A stretch of 64,000 nt of DNA. Source: Kibdelosporangium aridum (GTDB taxonomy: Bacteria; Actinomycetota; Actinomycetes; Mycobacteriales; Pseudonocardiaceae). The notes beneath the pieces were generated by a model, which was not told where the DNA came from, searched no databases, and was given only the letters and a program-made list of their open reading frames with translations. This document shows positions 9,797 to 17,549 of the stretch, in pieces. The translations under genes were made by a program, and so were the position numbers. The DNA is taken from the NCBI RefSeq assembly GCF_900176515.1, contig NZ_FWXV01000001.1, forward strand, positions 1,312,554 through 1,376,553, in the 5' to 3' direction. Positions within the stretch are counted from its first letter, which is position 1. The number at the start of each line of letters is the position of its first letter.

Positions 9797-12560
9797 GGCG
9801 ACGTCGGCACGCGGCTGCTTCCATGTGGTCGCCGACCGAGATGAACAATCTCGCCGCCGATTCGAAGGCCTTGTCGGCTTCCTCGGACTCGGCACGCTGA
9901 AGGTGCACCGCGCCCGTTTCCATCAGGGTGAACGCGCCACACCGCTCGTCTTCGAGTTTCTCGAAGACTGCCAAGGCGTCGCGCAGGCAGTCCATTGCCT
10001 GCGCGGTGGCACCTTTCTTGCAATGCAAGCGGCTCATCTCGCGTAACACCACGGCTTCACGATGGATGTCGCCGTGCTGACGGGAAAGTCTCAACGCGTC
10101 ACCGTAGGACGCCTCAGCCTGGTCGAGACGGCCCTGCGCCAGGTAGATCCCGGCCATTCCGTTGTGGAACTGGGCCTCGATGTTCCGATCGCCGGAAGCC
10201 AGGTCGATCGACCGCTGGATGAGCTGCAGCGCACGGTCGTTCTCGCCACGGATGCGGGCAACCGTGGCCAGCCCGCTGACAGCGAGCGCCTCACCGCGGC
10301 GGTCGGCGACGTCACGGGCAAGGGCCAGCGACCGGCCAAGGTTGAGAACGGCCTCGTCGAAGGTCTCCCGGTAGATCTGCACCTGCGCGAGGCCACGCAG
10401 CAACACGGCCTCGCCTCGCCTGTTCCCGTTGGCACGGACGGCTTTCAGTGCGAGTTCGTGGCTCTGCTTCCAGTCCTCGTGCAGACTTCGGATGTCGTAG
10501 TACGAGACGGTCAACGCGGCGATCTCCCACGCGGCCTCGTCCATCTGCCATTCGGCCGCCATCTTCACCGCGCCGATCAGCATGCCCCGCTCGGCGTCGA
10601 GCCAGTCCAGCGGCGCGGCGACAACGGGACCCACCGCTTCGGGCGGCAGCTCCAGCCGCGGCGCCTTTCCCGGCAGTGGCTCGAACAAGCTCGGTGGCAG
10701 CCGGTCGACGGCTGTCTTCAGCATCGTCAGCCCCGCACCCAGCAGCCTGGCCACAGCCGCTTGCCGGGTCTGGACCGAGTAGTTCTCGGCGGTCTCCAGC
10801 GCGTATGTCCTCAATAGACCTTGCAGCCGGTAACGCGGCTGGCCGGCTTTGTCGGTGTCGGTGAGCTGCAACAGGTTCGCGTCGAGCAGCGCGTCCAGCA
10901 CGTCGTCGCTGTGGGCCCGGTCCAGCAACGGGCCGATGACCCAGCCGGGAAAAGTGCGCATGCCAAGGTGCCCGAGCAGCGCGAAGGCCCGCACCACATC
11001 GGACGGCAACGACCGCAGGCTCAGCCCGAAGCTCGCCCGCACGTCGAGCTCGCCGACCCGCAGCTCGCTGAGCCGCTTCGACTCGTTGGCAAGGCGTTGC
11101 CGAAGAACCCGCAACGGCCACGAGGCCCGGCCGGCCAGTTTGCCGCCGCTGATCCGGATCGCCAACGGCAAATAGCCGCAGGACCGCACGATCGCCTTGG
11201 CGTCACCGGGTTCCGCGGCCACCCGGTCACGGCCGACAATCGCGGTGAACAGCCGGTGCGCCTCCTGCGGGCGGAACACGTCAAGGTCGATGTGCTTGGC
11301 ACCGGGCAGATCGGTCAGCTGAGTGCGGCTCGTGACCACGACCGCGCAACTGCCCGCGGACGGCAGCAGCGGCTTGACCTGGTCCGCCGACGCGGCGTCG
11401 TCCAGCACGAGCAGCATCCGCCGCCGCGCCATCAGCGTGCGGTAGAGCGTGGCCCGTGCGTGCAGGCTGTCCGGCAGCCAGACGCCTGTGATGCCCAGTG
11501 CGTGCAGCATTTCGGCCAATACCACGGCGGCGGCCCGCGGCTCGCCGGACGTTCCGGCCAGATCGAGGTAGAACTCCCCGTCGGGGAACTCCTCGGTTGT
11601 GGTGTGCGCGGCATGAATGGCCAGCGTCGACTTGCCGACACCCGGGCCGCCGACCACGACCGCCACGGGAGGCGGTCCACTGTCCGACCGTTCCGCGATC
11701 ACCTTGGCGATCGCGGCAAGCTGCTCCTCACGGGCGGTGAAGTCGGGAATGTCAGGTGGGAGTTGGTGCACCGGGCTCGCTGGATCCATATCCTGACGTG
11801 GCGGCGTGGCCGGAGCGAGGGACCCGTCGGCACGCAGGATCTGTTCATGCAGCCGCCGCAAGGGGGGACTGGGATCGACGCCCAGTTCATCGGCGAGACG
11901 GTCTCGTAGGTCGGTGTACGCGGTCAACGCCTCGGCTTGCCGCCCTTGCCGGTACAGGGCGAGCATCTGCAGCTCGCGCAGGTGTTCCCGGAGCGGGTGT
12001 TCGGTGACCAGATCGGACAACTCGGTTGCCACCCGGGTGTGTTCACCACGCAGCAGGTTGATCTCGGCGAGATCTTCCTGCAGGCACACCCGCAGCTCGT
12101 TCAACCGGTCGGCCTCCGCTTGGACGAGCGGCGTCGCAGGCACATCCTGCAGCGCTGAACCGCGCCACAACGCGAGCGCGTCCGTGAGCAGCGCCGCCGC
12201 CTCGTCGGGCCGTCCTGCCCGCCATTCGGTGCGGCCACGGTCGGCCAGGTCCATGAACCGCCCGAGATCCGTGTCCTGGGGCTCGATCCGCAGCTTGTAG
12301 CCGGGTGCCTGGGTGACGAGCAGCTGGCCGTCGGGGTCGGACAAGAGCTTGCGGAGCCGGGACACGTAACCGTGGACCTGGTTGCCGACGGTTTTCGGCT
12401 GGTCATCACCCCAGAGCTCGGTCGCGATCCGGTCGACCGACAGAACTTGGTCGGCCTCGCTGAGCAGCAGCGCGAGCAACACCCGCCACTTGGGGGCGCG
12501 CACGGCGTGCCATTCACCGGCGTCCAGGATTTCCAAGGGACCAAGGGCCCGAAAACGCAT
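9762..12560 (-). CDS. SARP/AfsR-family transcriptional activator
   Basis: This is a large regulator of about 932 aa. An N-terminal winged-helix OmpR-like DNA-binding domain (MRFRALGPLEI onward) is followed by a bacterial transcriptional activation domain to about residue 250. An NB-ARC ATPase follows, with Walker A GGPGVGKST and a Walker B-like LLVLDDA. The C-terminal half is TPR-like helical repeats. The ATG at 12560 is chosen over an upstream in-frame start because the DNA-binding domain begins immediately and a GGGGGTG site precedes it. Proteins of this architecture activate antibiotic clusters. Lying convergent to the NRPS operon, it is the obvious candidate for its pathway-specific activator. 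Confidence 0.92.
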   Translation of the reverse strand: MRFRALGPLEILDAGEWHAVRAPKWRVLLALLLSEADQVLSVDRIATELWGDDQPKTVGNQVHGYVSRLRKLLSDPDGQLLVTQAPGYKLRIEPQDTDLGRFMDLADRGRTEWRAGRPDEAAALLTDALALWRGSALQDVPATPLVQAEADRLNELRVCLQEDLAEINLLRGEHTRVATELSDLVTEHPLREHLRELQMLALYRQGRQAEALTAYTDLRDRLADELGVDPSPPLRRLHEQILRADGSLAPATPPRQDMDPASPVHQLPPDIPDFTAREEQLAAIAKVIAERSDSGPPPVAVVVGGPGVGKSTLAIHAAHTTTEEFPDGEFYLDLAGTSGEPRAAAVVLAEMLHALGITGVWLPDSLHARATLYRTLMARRRMLLVLDDAASADQVKPLLPSAGSCAVVVTSRTQLTDLPGAKHIDLDVFRPQEAHRLFTAIVGRDRVAAEPGDAKAIVRSCGYLPLAIRISGGKLAGRASWPLRVLRQRLANESKRLSELRVGELDVRASFGLSLRSLPSDVVRAFALLGHLGMRTFPGWVIGPLLDRAHSDDVLDALLDANLLQLTDTDKAGQPRYRLQGLLRTYALETAENYSVQTRQAAVARLLGAGLTMLKTAVDRLPPSLFEPLPGKAPRLELPPEAVGPVVAAPLDWLDAERGMLIGAVKMAAEWQMDEAAWEIAALTVSYYDIRSLHEDWKQSHELALKAVRANGNRRGEAVLLRGLAQVQIYRETFDEAVLNLGRSLALARDVADRRGEALAVSGLATVARIRGENDRALQLIQRSIDLASGDRNIEAQFHNGMAGIYLAQGRLDQAEASYGDALRLSRQHGDIHREAVVLREMSRLHCKKGATAQAMDCLRDALAVFEKLEDERCGAFTLMETGAVHLQRAESEEADKAFESAARLFISVGDHMEAAACRRRLTGHADAPAGG

Positions 12561-12778
12561 TTCACCCCCACAGCCCGCGTGGCAGGGTAACGCGGGCACA
12601 CCGGAATTAGTTGATAACTCACCAGTACCAACTTGATCACGACCGGTCAACAGCTGGGGGTTGCAGGCTCCTGTGCTGTGATGCCGAACATGGCCGTTCT
12701 GAGAGGTTCAGCGCTCAACGGACCCCGAAGTCCGACCTCGGCACCGTGGGCCGTGCCTGGCGTGCTCGGCCGCGAACG

Positions 12779-13389
12779 TCATACGTCGTAGAGGGGAATA
12801 CGGTCCAGGTCGGGCATTTCGTAGATCCGGCCGGGCGCGGAGGTCAGCACGCTCTCGCCGAACGCGGCATCGATCCCCTTGTTGACCATCTCGGCCAGCC
12901 GGATCCCGTCCTGGATCAGCAAGTCGTCGCATGTCGTCGCAATCCGGCGGAAGGCGAAGTCCCTCGGCGCCCTGATGGCGCAATAGTCGCCTGGCAGCAA
13001 CGGGCTGAGCGTCGTGAGTACGCCGACCTGCAGTTCGGTGCCGTTCTGCGCGCCGACGAGGAGGTTGAGCGCGGACTTGACCGTGTTCACCAACGGCATC
13101 ACCGGGTCCGCCAGGCTGACACCGGCCAATGTGGACAGCTCGTCGAGCACCGTCAGATACGGCTCGACGAGGTCGGACTGCGGTATCGAGAACAGTCCCA
13201 CCTCGACGTCGACATCGCCGATCCGCGGTAGGTGATCGAGCCGATGCGGCTGTCGGCCAGCCGCATCGAACGCAGGAAAGCGTGGATGTACGTGGTCTCC
13301 GGCTCGACCGGGGGTGGTGTGTCCGTTCCGATTCGCGTGAAGAACCAGCTTTCCGCGGGTTCTCGGATCGCCTTAGTCCACCAGCCCAT
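12779..13389 (-). pseudogene. Unrecognised gene with a frameshift near 13,230
   Basis: The coding signal begins at an ATG (13389) that overlaps the stop of the preceding minus-strand gene. It runs about 54 codons with strong GC3, through MGWWTKAIREP to SRIGSITY. It then switches frame near 13,225-13,235 into LPRIGDVDVEVGLF and continues to the stop at 12779. The joined protein would be about 203 aa. Third-position GC by eye is about 80% in the first frame against about 60% in the competing frame, which supports one gene with an indel, perhaps loss of a 4-base TACC/CTAC copy. No family is recognised. It may be a young pseudogene, a programmed frameshift or an assembly error. It probably works with its upstream partner. 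Confidence 0.5.
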
Positions 13390-14119
13390 GGCAGCCCTCC
13401 TGGAGACGCTCGGCGATACCGAGTTCGGTCACGACCTGTTGTGCCCAGATCCAGCTGGAGAACTGCACGTACGCGTTGCGTTTGGTCCGCTTGTACGCGA
13501 AGCCGACCCCCACGTCGCTTTCGTCCAGCAACGCCACACCGGAGTCGCTCGGTATCGTCACAGGGTCGGTGTACGACCGGACCCGTCCCGACGGATCAGG
13601 GTCGTAGGCGTCCATGTCGGTGGAGATCACCTTGGTGTGGACGCATTCCCCGTCGAGCCGGTGGAACCGGACCTTCTGGAAATCGCGCGGAACCTCGCCG
13701 TCGTAGAACCCCGCGAAGTTGTCCGCGACCGCGATGGACGGCGTCTGGTCAAAGCGGATCAGGCAACGTAGCACCAGGCCAACGGAAGCCCTTCGGTCGT
13801 CGGAACCGCTCAGGCCCAGGATCTCCCCGGTCGAGACCGAGAAGTCGAGTTTGACCGGCTCGGTCACCGAATCATCCCGCGTCAGCGCGAGCAGGCTCAG
13901 TCGCGTTCCATCGGCGTGTGCGACGAGCAGACGGTCCGCGCGATCGGTGACGCGCAACTCTCTTTGCGCCGCGGGCCCGTGCAACACCGACCACCAGTAC
14001 ATGCCGGCCAACAGGACATTCGGGTTGGCCGCGGCACCGATGGCGGATGCGAAGCTTCTCGTCGCTTCGCCCGTCCTTGCCAGCGGCTGCCGCGGCGCCC
14101 CGCCGAGGATGTCGTTCAT
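13373..14119 (-). CDS. Hypothetical protein, 248 aa
   Basis: I do not recognise this family. The protein is soluble-looking, begins MNDILGGAPRQ and contains a small hydrophobic patch (NPNVLLAGMYWWSVL). It is rich in acidic and beta-prone segments, and no catalytic motif is evident. The ATG at 14119 is the first usable start in frame. The stop overlaps the ATG of the next, frameshifted gene, so the two form a coupled pair transcribed away from the tRNA array. Codon use fits the surrounding genome. A function as a two-component accessory or conflict system is possible but unsupported. Confidence 0.7.
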   Translation of the reverse strand: MNDILGGAPRQPLARTGEATRSFASAIGAAANPNVLLAGMYWWSVLHGPAAQRELRVTDRADRLLVAHADGTRLSLLALTRDDSVTEPVKLDFSVSTGEILGLSGSDDRRASVGLVLRCLIRFDQTPSIAVADNFAGFYDGEVPRDFQKVRFHRLDGECVHTKVISTDMDAYDPDPSGRVRSYTDPVTIPSDSGVALLDESDVGVGFAYKRTKRNAYVQFSSWIWAQQVVTELGIAERLQEGCHGLVD

Positions 14120-14199
14120 GAGGGTGGCCAGACTCCGCTGCTCGCTGGTCGGAATTTCGTGACGTGCCCGGCACCGAGTCGAACTGCTCGATAATGTGA

Positions 14200-14228
14200 T
14201 TGACCCGCGCTGCGGAATAGGTAATGAT
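14200..14228 (+). promoter_or_regulatory. Near-consensus sigma-70-type promoter
   Basis: TTGACC at 14200-14205 is followed after 16 bases by TAATGA at 14222-14227, close to the TTGACA/TATAAT consensus. Such AT-rich hexamers stand out in this GC-rich DNA. The promoter points at the 43-codon ORF, the terminator and the tRNA array. No transcription start is known. Confidence 0.55.
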
Positions 14229-14262
14229 TGAGCTACATCAACGGTTAGAAGGAGCGGTCATC

Positions 14263-14394
14263 ATGAACACGTGGGAGCGAGAGGCGTGGCGCCATCATGC
14301 GGCCGTCGCGATCGCTGCCGCGTGCCCGTCGGTCTATCGCAGAGTCGCCTTCTACCAGCACGCCGTGATTATCGGCGTGGGCTCCCCGCCATGA
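14263..14394 (+). CDS. Small ORF, 43 aa, possible leader peptide
   Basis: The ATG at 14263 follows an AGAAGGAG ribosome binding site by a well-placed 9 bases and lies about 35 bases after the candidate promoter. The product starts MNTWEREAWRHHAAVAIAAA and ends IIGVGSPP. It has no signal-peptide charge pattern and no known family. It has two Trp codons and two adjacent His codons near its start. A strong terminator begins 27 bases after its stop and the tRNA array follows. It could be a leader peptide controlling the array, an independent small protein, or a chance ORF. Confidence 0.45.
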   Translation: MNTWEREAWRHHAAVAIAAACPSVYRRVAFYQHAVIIGVGSPP

Positions 14395-14420
14395 CATAGC
14401 TGGTGTCATGCGCCAAGGGA

Positions 14421-14456
14421 GCCGCCCATCGGATAAACCGATCCGGGCGGCTTTCT
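14421..14456 (+). terminator. Rho-independent terminator before the tRNA array
   Basis: GCCGCCC (14421-14427) pairs with GGGCGGC (14445-14451). Inside it ATCGG (14428-14432) pairs with CCGAT (14438-14442) around an ATAAA loop. The T-rich tract TTTCTCT follows. It lies between the small ORF and the first tRNA gene, so readthrough would be needed if the array uses the upstream promoter. Confidence 0.8.
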
Positions 14457-14480
14457 CTATTTGTCGTGTCGAAAAAACAA

Positions 14481-14551
14481 ATCGGCGAGCTTCGGAAAGC
14501 GGAATGGCTTCCAAATCCGTTCGTCAGTGGGTTCGACTCCCGCCGCCGGTG
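14481..14551 (+). tRNA. tRNA-like gene, probable Trp(CCA) or Gly(TCC), degenerate
   Basis: The acceptor stem ATCGGCG/CGCCGGT and the T-arm (GTGGG, loop TTCGACT, CCCGC) are fully paired. The anticodon arm is ambiguous. With loop TTCCAAA the anticodon is CCA (Trp) and four of five stem pairs form. With CTTCCAA it would be TCC (Gly), but the stem then fails. The D-arm is weak, with a loop of only about 5 bases, giving 71 bases in all. CCA is not encoded. It may be a decayed or highly diverged tRNA. It is the first member of the array. Confidence 0.45.
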
Positions 14552-14568
14552 CTGAACACAAAAAATAT

Positions 14569-14652
14569 GGTGGAGATGGGGTTGCGGAGCCCCACCCGGC
14601 TGTAAACCGGACGCCCTGCGCGGCACAGAGGGTTCGACTCCCTCCTCCACCA
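14569..14652 (+). tRNA. tRNA-Tyr (GTA)
   Basis: The acceptor GGTGGAG/CTCCACC is perfectly paired. The D-stem is GGGG/CCCC with a short 8-base loop. The anticodon loop CTGTAAA gives GTA on a four-pair stem. A long class II variable arm follows, as expected for bacterial tRNA-Tyr. The T-arm is GAGGG / TTCGACT / CCCTC. Length is 84 bases and CCA is not encoded. Confidence 0.85.
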
Positions 14653-14658
14653 CGTTTG

Positions 14659-14731
14659 GCCCCCGTAGCTCAGTGGATAGAGCAGCGGCCTTCTAAGCCG
14701 ACGGGCGCAGGTTCGACTCCTGCTGGGGGCA
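14659..14731 (+). tRNA. tRNA-Arg (TCT)
   Basis: The acceptor is GCCCCCG/TGGGGGC, the D-arm is the standard AGCTCAGTGGATAGAGC, the anticodon loop is CTTCTAA (TCT), and the T-arm is GCAGG / TTCGACT / CCTGC. Length is 73 bases. It is the most conventional member of the array and begins six bases after tRNA-Tyr. Confidence 0.9.
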
Positions 14732-14737
14732 CGCGGA

Positions 14738-14812
14738 CGAGGTGGAGCATGGCGGTCTGTGCAGCGCCCTGATAAGGCGCAGGACCAGGTTCGACTCCTG
14801 GCACCTCGACCA
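14738..14812 (+). tRNA. tRNA-Ile (GAT), CCA encoded
   Basis: The acceptor CGAGGTG/CACCTCG and the anticodon stem GCGCC/GGCGC are perfectly paired. The loop CTGATAA gives GAT. The T-arm is built on CCAGG/CCTGG. The discriminator A (14809) is followed by an encoded CCA, unlike its neighbours. The D-loop is short (8 bases). Confidence 0.85.
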
Positions 14813-14813
14813 C

Positions 14814-14882
14814 GGGGGACGCGCCGGTGCGCAGACGATCCTTGCAAGATCGCCGTGGAGGGTTCGACACCCTCGTTCTCCA
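14814..14882 (+). tRNA. tRNA-Ala (TGC), shortened D-arm
   Basis: The acceptor GGGGGAC/GTTCTCC pairs with two G-U pairs. The anticodon stem CGATC/GATCG is perfect and the loop CTTGCAA gives TGC. The T-arm is GAGGG / TTCGACA / CCCTC. Only 15 bases separate the acceptor from the anticodon stem, so the D-loop shrinks to about 4 bases (GCGC / CGGT / GCGC). Total length is 69 bases. It starts one base after the encoded CCA of tRNA-Ile. Confidence 0.75.
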
Positions 14883-14886
14883 CAAC

Positions 14887-14958
14887 GTCCCGTAGCTCAG
14901 GCTGGCAGAGCGTCCGCCCGACACGCGGAAGGTCCCAGGTTCAAGTCCTGGCGGGACG
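14887..14958 (+). tRNA. tRNA-Val (GAC) with C at position 33
   Basis: The acceptor GTCCCGT/GCGGGAC, the D-arm AGCTCAGGCTGGCAGAGC, the anticodon stem TCCGC/GCGGA and the T-arm CCAGG / TTCAAGT / CCTGG are all well paired. The anticodon loop is CCGACAC, giving GAC (Val), with C rather than the near-universal U before the anticodon. Length is 72 bases. Confidence 0.8.
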
Positions 14959-14960
14959 AC

Positions 14961-15036
14961 GGTGACCGAAGCCGAAGTAGTCGAGGCCCCGGACTGTGAA
15001 CCCGGGTATTAGCCGGTGCGAGTCCGGTCGGCCACC
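14961..15036 (+). tRNA. tRNA-His (GTG), diverged
   Basis: The anticodon loop CTGTGAA gives GTG. An extra 5' G (14961) can pair with C73 (15036), the hallmark of bacterial tRNA-His. The acceptor GTGACCG/CGGCCAC has one A-C mismatch. The anticodon stem has one A-C mismatch next to the loop. The T-loop is TGCGAGT rather than TTCGANT. It is the last member of the array and ends eight bases before the convergent methyltransferase stop. Confidence 0.7.
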
Positions 15037-15043
15037 CCAAACG

Positions 15044-15865
15044 TCACGGTTTGCGCGCGACAGCACCCAGCGCGAGCCGTTGAACGGGGTCCTGAGGCTT
15101 AAGCCGGGGGCCGTCGGGCCACCAGTCGGAGACGGCGACCAGGCCAGGTTCGACCAGTTCAAGGCCGTCGAGGTACGACAGGATCTCCGCCCGGGTGCGG
15201 AAATGCCCGAGACCGACCTCGCTGTTCTGGTAGATCTCCCGCAGTTCAGGCGTGAAGGACCCGTCCTCGGGGTCGTAGGCGTGGGCGAGCACGATGTACG
15301 ACCCGGACGGGATCCGGTCGATGTAACCGGCGACGATGTCCCTGGGGTTCCGGGCGTCGCTGACGTACTGCACAGAGCCGATGTGGAAGACAGCGACCGG
15401 CTCCGACAGGTCAAGGAACTTGCGGATCGTCGGATGCTCGAAGAGCCGCTCGGGATTCCGGAAGTCCGCTTCGACGAAGTGTGTCTGGTCGTTCTCGGCC
15501 AGAAGTGCGCGGCCGTGTGCGAGCACGACCGGGTCGGTCGCCGCGTAGACGACCGTGGCCTCGCGGTTCTCCCGCTGGACGATCTCGTGGGTGTTGTCGG
15601 TGTTGGGCAGGCCCGGCGCACAGTCCAGGAACTGCTGGACGCCCCGGTGGGCCGCGAGGAACCGCGTCACCCGGCCGGCGAACGCACGGACGTCCCGGGC
15701 CAGATCACCCAGTGCGGGTGCCCGTTTCAGCAGCTTGTCCCGCACGTCCCGGTCGACCTGGTAGTTGTCCTTGCCGCCGAGCAGGGCGTTGAAAATGCGG
15801 GCGACGTTGGGGCGGTTCGGGTCGATGGAAGACGCCGGGTTGCGCTGGTCTTGGGGATCTGACAC
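15044..15865 (-). CDS. S-adenosyl-L-methionine methyltransferase, Methyltransf_19 (DUF574) family
   Basis: The N-terminal signature NVARIFNALLGGKDNYQVDR matches the actinobacterial DUF574 methyltransferase family (about 270 aa). A Rossmann-type core follows, with QFLDCAPGLP as the likely SAM loop and VAVFHIGSVQYV in the middle. The substrates of this family are unknown. The GTG at 15865 is preferred. A TTG at 15931 is also in frame and would overlap the upstream gene. It is convergent with the tRNA array. Confidence 0.85.
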   Translation of the reverse strand: MSDPQDQRNPASSIDPNRPNVARIFNALLGGKDNYQVDRDVRDKLLKRAPALGDLARDVRAFAGRVTRFLAAHRGVQQFLDCAPGLPNTDNTHEIVQRENREATVVYAATDPVVLAHGRALLAENDQTHFVEADFRNPERLFEHPTIRKFLDLSEPVAVFHIGSVQYVSDARNPRDIVAGYIDRIPSGSYIVLAHAYDPEDGSFTPELREIYQNSEVGLGHFRTRAEILSYLDGLELVEPGLVAVSDWWPDGPRLKPQDPVQRLALGAVARKP

Positions 15866-15914
15866 GGAGCCGCCTGGGAGTGTGGAGCGTTTCGACAGGT
15901 CATAGCGTAGATGG

Positions 15915-16769
15915 TCATGATTTTCTGGCAAGCAACCACGGCATCAGCGCCTCGGCCAACGCTCGGCTGTAGGGCTTGGCCAGGGATTGGAGCTCGAGAC
16001 AGCGGGACTCGCCGAGGCTGACATACGGTTTCGCGCTGTTCTCGTCGGTGACTCGCTCGATCTCGGCGCGTCGTGCCTGGCCAGCGGCCGTGAAGGTGAG
16101 TTCGGGGGCGTCGGTGAGCCAGTCGCGTTCACGCAGTCCGTCGACGGCGTTGTGCCAGTCCACTTCGGCCCAGCCGCGCGTGGTGCGGAGCGTTTCGGCA
16201 CTCACTGTGCCGGTCGCGGCGTGGGTGATGAGCGCTTCGATGCCGCTGAGACCGGCGGTCAGCAGGGCGGCGACGTGGGCGTCGCCGCGGTATTCGCGCA
16301 GCAAGGTCTGCGCGTGCCACAGCACCAGGTGAGGCTCATCCGGCCAGGGGAGTGCGGCGTGTGCGGCGTAGAGGGGACGCCCGGTGACGTCGTCGGCAAC
16401 GGTCTCCGCCGCTTCCCGCAGAAGCGTCGCCGCGCGGGCTATCTCGGGCGATTCGACGGCGTCGTGGCCAAGGACTCGGCGCAGTGTCTGGTCGGCGGCG
16501 GTGCGCCGTGCTGCCAGGACGGACGCCGGGTCGGTGGTGGCCCACGCCGTGGTGATCGAGTCCGTCACCAGGCGTGGGTTGAAGTTGTAGAAGGTCGCGG
16601 TGACGACTGAGGCGGGCACGGTGCCGAACCCCGCTGACCGCGAGGCGAAATACCCAGCGTGATACGACAGACCTAACGCCTTGTAGGCCTCGGTCGCCTC
16701 GGGTGCGAAGTAGATCATCCCGTGGATGGGCTCGAGCGTCCGCCAGGTGTCGCGCGCCGTCTTGATCAT
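15915..16769 (-). CDS. SCO6745-family protein with C-terminal winged-helix-like region
   Basis: This 284-aa protein begins MIKTARDTWRTLEPIHGMIY. It resembles the actinobacterial SCO6745-type family of unknown function, in which an N-terminal helical domain is followed by a MarR-like winged helix (about residues 200-250, GLRERDWLTDAPELTFTAAG). It has no signal peptide or membrane segment. It probably shares a transcript with the downstream methyltransferase. A ligand-sensing or regulatory role is inference. Confidence 0.75.
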   Translation of the reverse strand: MIKTARDTWRTLEPIHGMIYFAPEATEAYKALGLSYHAGYFASRSAGFGTVPASVVTATFYNFNPRLVTDSITTAWATTDPASVLAARRTAADQTLRRVLGHDAVESPEIARAATLLREAAETVADDVTGRPLYAAHAALPWPDEPHLVLWHAQTLLREYRGDAHVAALLTAGLSGIEALITHAATGTVSAETLRTTRGWAEVDWHNAVDGLRERDWLTDAPELTFTAAGQARRAEIERVTDENSAKPYVSLGESRCLELQSLAKPYSRALAEALMPWLLARKS

Positions 16770-16786
16770 GCGGCCAACGTAGCGGA

Positions 16787-17437
16787 TCAGCTGCTCGCCG
16801 CGGTGCTGGCGACGACAACCGAGGCGATCACGGCCGCCTGCATGGCTTGGACGGCCTTGCGGACCGCCGTGGCGGCCCAGTCGCCTTGAGCGATCTCTTT
16901 CGCCCGCCGCTTGGCCGTTTTCTTGTCGCCGACGACCAGCACCTTGGTCACCGCGTCCATGGCGTGCAGCAACGCGATCAAGGGGCCGGTCCGTGCGTCG
17001 GGCTGCCGTTCACCGGACAGCACAAGCGAAAGACGGGACCGCATCTCGCTCTCGTAGGAGTTGTTGTTGGCCGGCAGGCGGTTCGTCCGGAACAGGCCCA
17101 TCACCTTGTGTTCCTCACGGCGCAGGATGCCGCCGTCCACCAATTCGCCGGCCAGTTGCTCACGCAGGCCCTTCGCCAGCCGCCCAAGCGCGGCTTCCGG
17201 TTTGCGGCCGTCGAACTCCTCGACGACAGCCAACCCCCGCCGCAGCACCGGTTCGGTCGGCGGTTCGGCGGAGAGCATCACCAACCGACCCTTGTCCGTG
17301 ACGTCGACCAGACCGCGGGCGGCCAGGTCGACCAGCACCGCTCCGGCCATCGCCTTGTCCGGTTCGGACACGCCAGGGGTGATCCGGCCCGTCTCGTCGT
17401 CGAGCACCAGCAGCAGGAGGTCATGAGCGGTCAGCAT
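16787..17437 (-). CDS. GOLPH3/VPS74 (GPP34) family protein
   Basis: This 216-aa protein starts MLTAHDLLLLVLDDETGRI and shows the GPP34 pattern: a helical bundle, a LADLAARG-like motif (VLVDLAARGLVDV) and a conserved NRLP tract (RTNRLPANN). Eukaryotic GOLPH3 binds phosphatidylinositol-4-phosphate at the Golgi. Actinobacteria have many homologues of unknown role, often in membrane-related or specialised-metabolism contexts. The C-terminus is Ala/Val-rich. It lies 17 bases upstream of the SCO6745-like gene and is probably co-transcribed. Confidence 0.85.
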   Translation of the reverse strand: MLTAHDLLLLVLDDETGRITPGVSEPDKAMAGAVLVDLAARGLVDVTDKGRLVMLSAEPPTEPVLRRGLAVVEEFDGRKPEAALGRLAKGLREQLAGELVDGGILRREEHKVMGLFRTNRLPANNNSYESEMRSRLSLVLSGERQPDARTGPLIALLHAMDAVTKVLVVGDKKTAKRRAKEIAQGDWAATAVRKAVQAMQAAVIASVVVASTAASS

Positions 17438-17549
17438 GATCGCGAGAGTAGCCGGGAACCGGCCCAGGCGCCGCCGAGGTCACCAGTTGGTCGGCACCGA
17501 GTGGGCTACCTTCGCGCACACATCCCAGTAACGGAGGGAAACGCTCGCG

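Noticed and set aside
14245..14514. 89-codon minus-strand frame near the tRNA array
   Set aside because: It has no ribosome binding site, crosses the terminator hairpin and the first tRNA, and has an Arg-rich GC-artefact composition.
14408..14924. Several open frames on both strands of 65-119 codons across the tRNA array
   Set aside because: The sequence folds as consecutive tRNAs. The open frames simply read through T-arms (repeated GFDS/RVRLPP-like peptides) and lack ribosome binding sites.
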